From Mycothermus thermophilus (Eukaryota > Ascomycota > Sordariomycetes > Sordariales > Chaetomiaceae), in NCBI GenBank assembly GCA_011316235.1, contig QQBE01000012.1, positions 62,001 through 126,000 of the forward strand: a stretch of 64,000 nucleotides of DNA, in the 5' to 3' direction. The translations under genes and the position numbers were made by a program. A model generated the notes under the pieces. It had not been told where the DNA came from. It saw nothing but the letters and a program-made list of their open reading frames with translations, and searched no databases. Positions 55,875 to 64,000 of this stretch are shown here, one piece after another. Positions within the stretch are counted from its first letter, which is position 1. Every line of letters starts with the position of its first letter.

Positions 55875-57188
55875 TTACTCCTTCTTCTCCCCTTCCCCGG
55901 TCTGGATGCTGTCGATAAACTCGGCAATGGCCTCAAAGTAGCCCGGCTCGACAACGCTCGAGTTGTGGTCGCCGGCAGGGAAAGCCTTCCAGACCTTGAC
56001 GGGGGCTTTGCACAGCTCGTGGAGTTTCTTCATGTGGCTCGGTCTATGTTACGTCATCGTCAGCAAGGCTGCGTGGTGGAGGAATAACAAGTTGGAGATG
56101 GCACATACGGGACGATCTCGTCCTGCAAGCCGCTGAGGAACAGCGTCGGGACCCGGATGGTCGGGATCAGAGAGTCGCTCGGCCAGACCTGGTGGCACAG
56201 GTAGGCGAGGTATTTTGCGGGCGGCATGATTTGGGGAACTGGATGCGACAAGTGTTAATCCCACGGCACCTCATGAAGCGTATTTTGAACCAAGATCGGG
56301 TAAGCCGGGCATACTCAGTTTGCGCATGCTCAGGAATGTGTTCTCGAGGATCAGCCCAGCGATACTCCCAGAGCCCTGGTTCTTTGCGACCAGACGAATA
56401 CCAACAGCGCCGCCCAGGCTCTGACCATAAACAACAATCTTGTGATCCCTCGTCTCGGCGCGGTCGCGAAGATAGTCCAGCGCGGTCTGGGCGTCAATAT
56501 TCAAGCCGGACTCGTCGGGTTGACCCGTCGAAATGCCGTAGCCGCGGTACTCGAGCATGAAGACGTTGCAGCCGGCGTGGGCGATGAGCATGCGGGCGAT
56601 GGGCAGGCGGTGGCCGATGTTTCCCGCGTTGCCGTGGAACATGAGGACCGTCACCTTGGAGTTGGGCCCGCCGCGGGGTCCGCGGATGTAGAAGGCCGAC
56701 AGCTTCTCGCCGTCGCTCGTCGGGATGATGAGCTCCTCATAGTCTTTGAAGTTGAACTGGGACGGGCGGGGAACGTCGGTTCGCGCGTTGGCCGGGATGT
56801 GGGATGGGTAGATGAGGGTTCTGCGGAAGGGCCGGAGTTAGAAGGGGATCGGGATGACGGAGGCGAGTGGGTAGGTACTTTTGCTTGAAGTAAAGGAGGG
56901 CGGTCAAGACGGCAACGATCCCCTACACGTTTGAGATACGCGGTTAGCGATCCGTGGAGCAGCAAAAGGGAAACAAAGCGGCCAAACTTGCCCCCTGAAC
57001 GAGCCGGCGAGGTTGGCGACGCAGCCACTCAGGCACCACTGGGTGGGAGGATGGGATGCAGAGGTGTCGGGGCATACAGTTGAAGCTAAGGCAGGCAAGC
57101 GCAAGTAGCTTGCTGCACTGCTCAACAACGAGACAGTCCGCGCCAGAAGAGGATTCGAGGCCGACGACGACAACTCCGGCTCGGGCAT
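55875..57188 (-). CDS. bem46: BEM46 family alpha/beta-hydrolase
   Basis: BEM46 proteins are membrane-anchored serine hydrolases of the ABHD13 type; in Neurospora the protein lies at the ER and eisosomes and affects ascospore germination. Five exons on the minus strand: 57188-57078, 56922-56879, 56820-56315, 56238-56109 and 56043-55875, giving 319 residues. Joins read RLPALASTGIVAVLTALLYF, YFKQKTLIYPSHIPANART, LSMRKLIPQIMPPAKYLAY and LQDEIVPPSHMKKLHEL, all continuous with the family. An N-terminal hydrophobic segment spans exons 1 and 2. The catalytic parts are MFHGNAGNIGHRLPIAR (oxyanion region), VVYGQSLGGAVGIRL (nucleophile Ser in GxSxG), Asp in LSGLQDEIVP and His in AFPAGDHNSSVVEP. Exon 2 is only 44 nt. 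The sequence ends TGEGEKKE. The start ATG is the first in frame. Confidence 0.93.
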
Positions 57189-60166
57189 GGCTGAGCAGGA
57201 GGAGGAGGAGGAGGAGAGGAAGAGAAAGAGAAAGAAGAGAGAAAAGAGGCGGTGATGGATGGAGTCTTGTCTGGTCTGGGTCTGGCGTGCCTGGTCTAGT
57301 CAGGGGATAAGACTGAGTTCCAGATTTGTTGGCAAAAAAATGGAAGGCCTGCGGTGGGCAGCCTGCAAAGATGGCGCAAAGAGAGGGACCTGAGGCGCTC
57401 AGTTACAGTGGAATCAGTGGGATTAGGATGATGAGAGATGGGCTCCTGAGCTGCTCCGGGCCGTTGCTAGACCAGGACGAGGTTCGCTGGTTTCGGCGTC
57501 TTTTTTGGTGGTGTCAGTTTGGCGTCAGTTTGGCGGGGAGTCTGCGTGGATTGGATGTTGAGGGAGTGCGGAGCCCCTGGCACAACGAGACAAGGTTGTC
57601 CCAGCGCCAAAGGCCTTGTGCCTGCAATCACTTTGGTGTTAAACATCACTCTATCTCACACACTATGCGGCCTCGAGATGGGCAATTACGGCAACGTTAA
57701 TGCATATGCAGAAGTGGAGATTGAAGATGGCCTGGATGCCGACGGGAGCGAGCATCGATGATGTAATGGATGTTAATCAATCTGGGGAGGTCAAATCGCG
57801 GAGCTGCCATCTGCGCCCGGCCGACGCTTGACGATAGGAACCGATTGACCGATGCTTAGGTATGCACCATTGACATTGGACTCGGTCACGGACACACCAA
57901 GTCCAATGACCGAGGAATGCTTTCATCAACTTGGAGAGGGTCTATAATTCAAGGAATTGTCAATGGTCATGCACACACACCAAGACAGGAAACCAGCTGC
58001 CAACGCATTGCTTTCTCGTCCAACCTCAAACTCGGGCCAAGCAGCCTTTCGACCGAGGAAGAATTTCCCTCATTCAGGCATGACGGGAGCAGGCGAAAGT
58101 CGAGAAAGCCACATGGGAACCTGGCATTGGACGGCCTCGTGCAGGCTTGCTCAGCCCACAATAACACTCCGCATTGTCGTCGTCAGTCGTCTACGCCCGA
58201 CTGGTGCTGACTGTCCGATGCTGACTGGCTTCGAGGGGCATTGAGCAACCGACGAGCTGGAAAGAGGTCCAAAACGGGAACCCCATGAAACACAGGAGGA
58301 GGATTGGCTTCTTCCACTTCCAAGGTTTCGGCGTAAGCAGCATGCCAGCGGAAGCCCTCAGGGCGCAGCGAATGGAAATGCGACGATCCTGTTGCAATGC
58401 GCGGCAACGAGGGTGCGACGAGGGTGATAAGTCTCCTGAAACGCTCTGGAAGCTCTCGGGTCATGGTGATTCGTCCTGGTCTCCGCGGTCGCCGTGGTCT
58501 TGCATAAGGTCAGGCCCAGAGATCCAAGCTGCGTCGAGCAGTCCAGTCCTGTGCAGTGCTGGGTGCGCGTTCCTGACTAGCGCTGGTGTGTCCAGATTGA
58601 GCAGCAAGCAGCAAGCAAGGAGCAAGGAGCAGGACTGATGCATCCAAGCGGGGCAGATCAGGTACGGACGGGCCCAGAACCCGATGATGATGACTGATGG
58701 TGATGGAGTGGAGTGGTCATGTTCATGCCACTCGACCGAATCCATCTGGTGATCCAATTCGAGAGTTGCATGCTTCTCAGTTGCGCTCGAGCCCGTCCCA
58801 AATCTTGCTTTTCTCGAGTCGCATCCCGTCGCGACTGAGAAGGATGCGACCGCGGCAGACACACGGCAGACATCGAGCAGCATCGCATGTCGGCATTGGC
58901 TCTGCCTTCTCTAAATTGGGAAGCGGGGGAGGATCGCGCGCGCTCTCCTGCATCTCGCGACCAACGGAACCAAGTGACTACGAGGAGGGAGTCGACGACC
59001 TGAGGACGAGAGCGCGCCTCAGGCAGGTTTCGGGGTTTCGCATCAGGGTTGTGCCACACCAACCCCACCATCCAAGGCGCAGCTGGGACCCACGATTTGT
59101 CCGTTCTCAGGATTCTGATTGGTTGTCGACTGGGCTGACCAGGTTGGTCCGAGCGTCCGCCCCTGGTCTGATGTCCAAATCGGGACCTGAGGGACGGCTT
59201 GCGCCGCGGGCTGTCATCCAGGTGGGCGGGTTGCCAGGGTTTCCAGCCCGCCCCAGGGTTGTTGCCAGGGCTGCCCAGGGGAAGGGAACTGCACAACAAG
59301 ACAGGAAGGAGGGGCTGTGTGGCTCGTGAGAAGCCGCGACCACGCACAAGCAACCTTGGAAGTGACCCGAACACAAAGCTGCAGAAAGTGGGAAAGTGGG
59401 TTGCAGTGGGCTCTGTTGTGGTGGACCTTTTCCCATCCAAACATGCATCAGCGCCCAAAACTCTCCAACCAAAATCATCGCCAGACCTCAACTTTTTCTT
59501 AGGCCTGCCACCTACCTGGACTACCTGAAAATTTCTGCAAGTCACCCACTCTCGCGCATACACTACCTACACTACACGACCTCCTCACCACCTGATCGGA
59601 TCCCTGCGGGGGATAACACCGACGCTGGAAAGCTAGCACCGGACTGCCGGACGCTATCCTCTGGTATCTTCTGGGACCTGCTTCCAAGTTCCCCAGTTCC
59701 GCCGCCGCCGCCGCCGCCGAGTCCCGTCTGCTCGTCAGCTTCGACCTCTCTCATTCGTGCCCAAAGGCTAGCAGAGGCTCCGCGCCGCGACCACTCACTC
59801 ACCACCCACCACCCGCAGCCTCGTTCGGGTGCTTAGCCCTGCGGCCCCGGATTCCCACTTTTCTCTCTCTTCTTTCTCTTCCAATTTTTCTCTCTCTCGT
59901 CATCCGGAACCCCAGCCTGGTGCGCAGCCTTCCTCAGTCCCTACCGAAGCTCAACCCCACCATCGCTGCTCACTCACACACATTCCGAGCCGCAGCCACA
60001 GCCAGCTCGCAGTTCCGGTCTTCCAATATTATCACCCAGATCGGGCAATTCGCTCTGATCGAGTCGGAAGCAGAGTGCTGAGTCCGACTCTTGGCAGCTC
60101 CGGTCAACGACAACACACCCAATTGGGACAATCCGGGAGTTTGGATACTCCCGCCCTGCCATCATC
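57189..60166. other. Gene-poor divergent region between BEM46 and the LYAR gene
   Basis: This 3.0 kb carries no gene I can support. A 301-codon open frame on the minus strand (58658-59563) begins at GTG, lacks domain features and is Arg/Ser/Pro-rich, so I treat it as chance in GC-rich DNA. The last 600 bases before 60167 are C/T-rich, with a (GCC)n tract near 59700-59719, and probably form the LYAR gene promoter and leader. Confidence 0.45.
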
Positions 60167-62194
60167 ATGGTGTCCTTTTCGTGCGAGGTGAGTGGTTGTC
60201 TCTGTTTGCGTCGTTTATGCTGGGAATTCGGGGGCTCCATGGCCGAGCATTGTGCTCGGGTGAGGAAGACAAAGACAATCACATTCCTTCCATGGGAAAA
60301 CCTGCGCCGCAGTGCCCCGGAAGGTGTTCCCCAGACCATCTGCCCGGTCAGCCTTCCCACCCCGCCGTCGCCCTTCTTCGGCTGCCACCCCTCCCCATGA
60401 CCACTCCAACCGGAGATCAATTTTACCTTACCTGACATCACACGCGCCCGCGCTCCCACCCACCACTTACACGGGACACGGCCAGCGGGTCACACCCTGG
60501 CGCACCACCCCTCTGTCCCGCACACCCCTCCGTGTCTGATCAAGTCGATCCTCCCTTCGCCCTGTCTCCTGCCCACACCTTTCTCTGTTTCCTCTTCTTG
60601 CACATGAGGCCCGCCATACCATATGCTCTGCCCCTCGCGAGATCGAATTATGTTTCAACTCGAGCAACATCATCTGACCCTTGTGCCTTTGCATCTTGAC
60701 TCCAGGCGTGCGGCGACGTCTTAACCAAGAAGAAGCTCGACCCGCACCGAAATCGTTGTCGCGGCGCCACTTTCACCTGCATCGATTGCATGACCTACTT
60801 CCCCGGCACTGAATACCGGTCGCATACGGTAGGTCAACTCAGTTGGATCTCCTCCGAGACCTGACCCCACTGACAAAGCTGCCCAGAGTTGCATTTCCGA
60901 GGCTCAGAAGTACCAAGGCGCTCTTTATCGTGAGAAGAAAAACAACAAGGCCCAGAAGCCCGCTCAACAATCCACCCCCGCGCAGAGCCAGGACAAGACC
61001 CAGACCCAGACCCAAACTCAAAACAAACAGCCAACTTCCGACGCCATGGTAGCCCATCCAGCATACGTCGAGGACGCCAATGACGATTTCGAGGGCTGGC
61101 GCAAGTTCCAGGTGCCTGGCCAACTTGAATCCGAGGACGACGACGAAGAGGAGAACCAGCCCGTCAACCGCCTGCCCGAAGCCCCGACTCCTCCGCCGGC
61201 TGTCCCGACGATGCCAAACGTCTTCGACTTCCTTGTCAACAACCCGACGCCAACCGCATCGCATGTTTCGCTTCCCGCGACGGCCGCTGCCGTTCCCCAA
61301 CCGAATGAAAACAACCAGCTTGTGCGGTTCGACCCAGAGGCGAACGGCATGGCGGATGACCCGGCAGACGACACCGCCGTGGTCCAGTACGGCAACACCA
61401 ACGGTAATAGCAACGGTTCCGCACCCGCGACCAACTTTGAGACCCCTGCTCCCAAGGAGGTTCGGAGGATAGTAAAGGACACTGGCAAGGAAAGCAGCGG
61501 CAAGAAGGACAAGAAGCGGAAACGGGACCTGCACATCGACGTCGACATGACGGATGCTCCGCCGGTTCTCCACACTGGACTCACAGGAGGGTTGAGCCGG
61601 ATGATGTCCAAGTCCACCGTCTTCCCTCCGTCGCCGGATTCGTACGACGCCCCCGAGGCTGAGACGCCCGCTAGCCCCCTGAAGAAGTCCAAGTCTAAGC
61701 ACCACCGGTCCAGCCGGCCCAGCGATTCGATCGGCACCAGCATCATGGCCATGATCTCCGGGAACAGTGGCAAACACAAGTCGTCGTCGTCCTCCAAGAA
61801 GCGCGCCAAGACCCAGCACAAGTCCAACACGTCGCCGTCATCCAAGCCGAAAAAGAAGAAGACCAGCAGCAGCCACACCAAGACCCTTGAGGCTCCGAAG
61901 CAGCCCAAGCTCCTCGAGTTCCGGCCTGTGTCCAAGGACGGCAACAAGGATGGCGATTCTGGGGCGCTCATCGTTTACAAACCGCCTGCGGAACATTTCC
62001 TCAGCTTCGTCAACAAGGGACCCGAGAGCGAACGCGGCTGCAGCGTGAACAAAGCGCTGAAGCGCTACCACCGCGAGAGGAGCGCCTCGGGGACAAGTGT
62101 GAATAAGGTTGTGGAAGAGAAGGAGTTGTGGAAATCGTTGAGGATGAAGAGGAACGAGAGGGGTGAGATTGTCCTGTTCACCCTCGATTCTTGA
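60167..62194 (+). CDS. LYAR-type C2HC zinc-finger protein
   Basis: LYAR proteins are nucleolar factors linked to rRNA transcription and processing. Three exons, 60167-60187, 60706-60828 and 60887-62194, encode 483 residues. Exon 1 is only 21 nt (MVSFSCE) and is followed by a 518-bp intron (GTGAGT...CTCCAG). Joined, the start reads FSCEACGDVLTKKKLDPHRN, then RCRGATFTCIDCMTYFPGTE and EYRSHTSCISEAQKYQG, which gives two intact zinc fingers: a CxxC...HxxxC N-terminal finger and the LYAR C2HC finger. After it come a Gln/Thr-rich linker, the segment FEGWRKFQVPGQLE, and a long Lys/Ser-rich basic region (KKDKKRKRDLHIDVDMTD, KSKSKHHRSSRPSD, KPKKKKTSSSH) likely to act as nuclear or nucleolar signal. The C-terminal 70 residues are more conserved (SGALIVYKPPAEHFLSF, LWKSLRMKRNERGEIVLF). 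A model without exon 1 would lose the first Cys pair. Confidence 0.9.
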
Positions 62195-62425
62195 TAGGGG
62201 GTGGCAATCAGGAGTTGCTTGGATTGCCTGGGTTTTCGGGTGTTGTGCATTGGGAAAAGGGGGTAATGGGGATACGGCATTTGGCTTGGTCGGGGTTTGG
62301 TTGGGGGTTGGTGGTAATGATGGCATGTAAGCATGTGGCATGTGTTCTGTTCATTTTTCTTATTGTGTCTATGATACCTTTGTGTTATGTTTTGGGACGG
62401 AGCACGAGGGTTTGAGTTTCAGTTT

Positions 62426-62426
62426 N
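62426..62426. other. Assembly gap (N)
   Basis: A single N separates T-rich from GC-rich sequence. Confidence 0.9.
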
Positions 62427-63006
62427 GCGCGTCCGCCGTGCCCCGTATTCGCCGGCTACGGGATGGGGTGGCCAGCATCTGGCAAACGCGGCAAAGTACT
62501 CCTCGGCATTTCCCTGTCTTTCTCTGATGTTGTTTTTCTCTGACTTTTCTTTTCGTCCGAGGTGCAAAGTCCGCAGACTCACCTCGGTTATTTTACTATT
62601 TTCTCCTGTGCTAGTTTAAGCTCTTCCTGCACTCGCTTTCTTTTGTCCGTGTGGCTCTCTGTCCGTTTGTCTCCGTTTTTTTCTCTTCTAACGGAGGAAC
62701 GAACAGCAGGGTCTGTTCTGCCTTGTTTTTCGTCTCTGTTTTCCTTCTGACGACAGTCTGAGAACTTGGGATGATGGAGGACGTCTCCTTGACGGACACC
62801 GCCTCGCCATTGTTGAGTTTTCAGGGTGGGACGTTGATGGATGCAGTGTACGATTCAGATTTCTCTTCTTGAGATGTGTTCAGTGTATTGTATGAGTACA
62901 ACTACGAGGTGGTGTGTTCGAGGAATCCCATTAGCTTTCTTAACGAAGTTGCTCGTCGCCATCTGTTTGAGTCTGAGAGTTGTACCTATTGGAGAAAGAA
63001 ATCTTA

Positions 63007-63012
63007 TTTATT
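63007..63012 (-). terminator. Candidate polyadenylation signal of PEX10
   Basis: AATAAA on the minus strand, 106 nt downstream of the PEX10 stop codon. Confidence 0.4.
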
Positions 63013-63117
63013 GTACCCAAGTTGACACCAAAACCTCGTCATTAATTGATACATCCAAACCTCGCTGCCTTGTCCCATATGTCCGATACACCCACTGATT
63101 GACCGAAGAAACAAACA

Positions 63118-64000
63118 TCAAATCGACCTCAAGGGCAAAATATGTTGCGCCATGACCCCCCTCCTACACAGCGGACACTCGGGCTTCTCCCTGACCCAAT
63201 CCCCGATACAGGCCCAGCAGAAGACATGGCCGCACTGCGTCGCGGCCGGGTCCTTCATCTCCTCCAGACACAGCGTGCACTTGCGCTGCTGGTCGCCCTT
63301 CATCCACCCCATCACGTCCTTGCCCTGTGCCAAATCGTACCGTGCCCTGCCGGCCTTGGGCACGGGCGTGTGCGCCATGGCGCCGATTTCCGCCAGGCTG
63401 CGCTGGCCCGAGTTTCCTGCAGCGTCGCCTTGCCCGTCGAGGAGCTCGTTGTTGCTGGTGTACATGTTCTCGTCCAGGCTGACGTCGACGGCGGGACCGA
63501 ACATGCCGCGGTGGGTGTACATCCCTCCGTCTTCATCTTCTTCCTCGGCGTCGGGGTTTACCGCGCCGGCTTTGTTGGCGGAGGATAGCTCCCGGCGGAT
63601 GTGCATCCACCCGCGCACCAGCATCTGCACAACCAACAAGACGCCGAGGACCTCGTACCCGCCGCGTCCGGCGCCGACCTGGCCCGCGGGGTGGCCCTCG
63701 ACGGCCTTGCGCGTGGTGAAGACGTAGCGCAGGCCCCACACCCGCTTGCTCAGCTCGTAGTAGGCGCCGGTGAAGTAGAAGGCGGCGAGCGCGATGGCGC
63801 GGATGTGCGCGCCGCTGGTTAAGGGGACGAGGTGGGTCAGCAGGTAGCGCAGGACGCGGTACTCGGCGCTGGGCCGGCCGGATTTGTCGCGGGCTTCGTC
63901 GCGCCCCTGGCGGGTGAGGGTCGCCAGGCGGGCGCGGATCAGTTTGCGCAGGAGGGAGCGGAACGAGGGGAGCGTGCGGTGCGCGAGGTAGGGGAGCAGC
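63118..64000 (-). CDS. pex10: Peroxisome biogenesis factor 10 (Pex10), N-terminus beyond window
   Basis: Pex10 is a RING ubiquitin ligase of the peroxisomal membrane that, with Pex2 and Pex12, ubiquitinates the import receptor Pex5. The frame is open from the window edge to the stop at 63118, giving about 294 C-terminal residues. It reads LLPYLAHRTLPSFRSLLRKL at the edge, then RVLRYLLTHLVPLTSGAHIR, IALAAFYFTGAYYELSKRVW and GLRYVFTTRK, the conserved Pex membrane part. A low-complexity acidic loop follows. The C-terminus has the RING: KCTLCLEEMKDPAATQCGHV, FCWACIGDWVREKPECPLCR, with all eight zinc ligands (C3HC4), and ends HILPLRSI. The N-terminal 80-100 residues and any first intron lie past 64000. 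Confidence 0.94.
   Translation of the reverse strand, partial: LLPYLAHRTLPSFRSLLRKLIRARLATLTRQGRDEARDKSGRPSAEYRVLRYLLTHLVPLTSGAHIRAIALAAFYFTGAYYELSKRVWGLRYVFTTRKAVEGHPAGQVGAGRGGYEVLGVLLVVQMLVRGWMHIRRELSSANKAGAVNPDAEEEDEDGGMYTHRGMFGPAVDVSLDENMYTSNNELLDGQGDAAGNSGQRSLAEIGAMAHTPVPKAGRARYDLAQGKDVMGWMKGDQQRKCTLCLEEMKDPAATQCGHVFCWACIGDWVREKPECPLCRRGVMAQHILPLRSI

Larger units (their letters stand above)
62195..63117. other. Convergent 3' intergenic region with an N gap
   Basis: These 923 bp lie between the LYAR gene stop and the PEX10 stop. An N at 62426 follows a T-rich string. Sequence after it (GCGCGTCCGCCGTGCCCCG) differs in composition from its left flank and may be misplaced. T-rich sequence dominates 62500-62760. 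No gene. Confidence 0.45.

Noticed and set aside
58658..59563. 301-codon minus-strand frame in the BEM46-LYAR interval
   Set aside because: It starts with GTG, has no domain or conserved-looking block and is Arg/Ser/Pro-rich. Chance in GC-rich sequence is more likely, though RNA data could reopen it.
61018..61971. 317-codon minus-strand frame, and its overlapping partner at 60839-61819
   Set aside because: These are antisense to the LYAR gene; the hydrophobic look comes from antisense of Lys/Ser-rich coding.
1..64000. tRNA, rRNA, CRISPR array or transposon terminal repeats
   Set aside because: I looked for B-box-like GGTTCGAA strings, repeated spacers and long inverted or terminal repeats and found none that hold up by eye. 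A covariance-model scan would be decisive for tRNAs.

Overview
The window is nuclear DNA of a filamentous ascomycete, most likely a Sordariomycete close to the Sordariales. The genes carry short introns (about 50-155 bp, GT-AG with CTAAC/CTGAC-like branch sites), genes of both strands are interspersed, coding GC is high with long antisense shadow ORFs, and the products are typical fungal orthologues. The species was not determined. Six stretches of N (14608, 16744, 34087, 35536, 41612-41617, 62426) show a draft, scaffolded assembly. Three of them sit beside short exact copies of sequence found elsewhere in the window.

Layout: 1-687 (+) is the 3' end of a WDR5/Swd3-type WD40 gene, convergent with the KEOPS subunit gene pcc1 (913-1363, -). 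pcc1 is divergent from the mitotic-exit phosphatase gene CDC14 (2114-4246, +). After a 3.9 kb gene-poor stretch come a SWIM zinc-finger gene (8105-9703, +) and, convergent to it, a SulP sulfate permease gene (10772-13634, -). The Rab-GAP-like checkpoint gene BUB2 (17964-19682, +) stands alone between two gene-poor stretches. A four-exon gene for a small secreted cysteine-rich protein (22355-22881, +) faces an IZH3-type PAQR membrane receptor gene (23315-24817, -). That gene is divergent from THOC5 (25749-26527, +). A multi-exon membrane glycosyltransferase gene lies at 31016-33396 (+) and an NAD kinase gene at 37380-39335 (-).

The exosome subunit gene RRP46 (42325-43222, -) and a PP2A activator (PTPA) gene (43588-44955, +) share a 365-bp divergent promoter. 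Next are a basic proline-rich protein gene (45499-46488, -), an NFX1/FAP1-type zinc-finger gene (49167-52828, +), an F-box-like gene with a long acidic insert (53505-55448, +), a five-exon BEM46 alpha/beta-hydrolase gene (55875-57188, -), a LYAR-type zinc-finger gene (60167-62194, +) and the 3' part of the peroxin gene PEX10 (63118-64000, -, truncated by the window edge).

This is a housekeeping neighbourhood. I see no biosynthetic cluster, transposon, CRISPR, rRNA or tRNA. Three genes (CDC14, BUB2, PTPA) act in mitotic exit or PP2A control, but they are spread over 40 kb and the grouping may be chance. The most useful results are the spliced gene models: pcc1, THOC5, RRP46, BEM46, LYAR and the secreted protein are all split by introns, so no single open frame shows them whole. 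The likely assembly duplications at the N gaps are the other main result. I found no convincing evidence for an undescribed multi-gene system; the best novelty candidate is the small secreted 10-cysteine protein.
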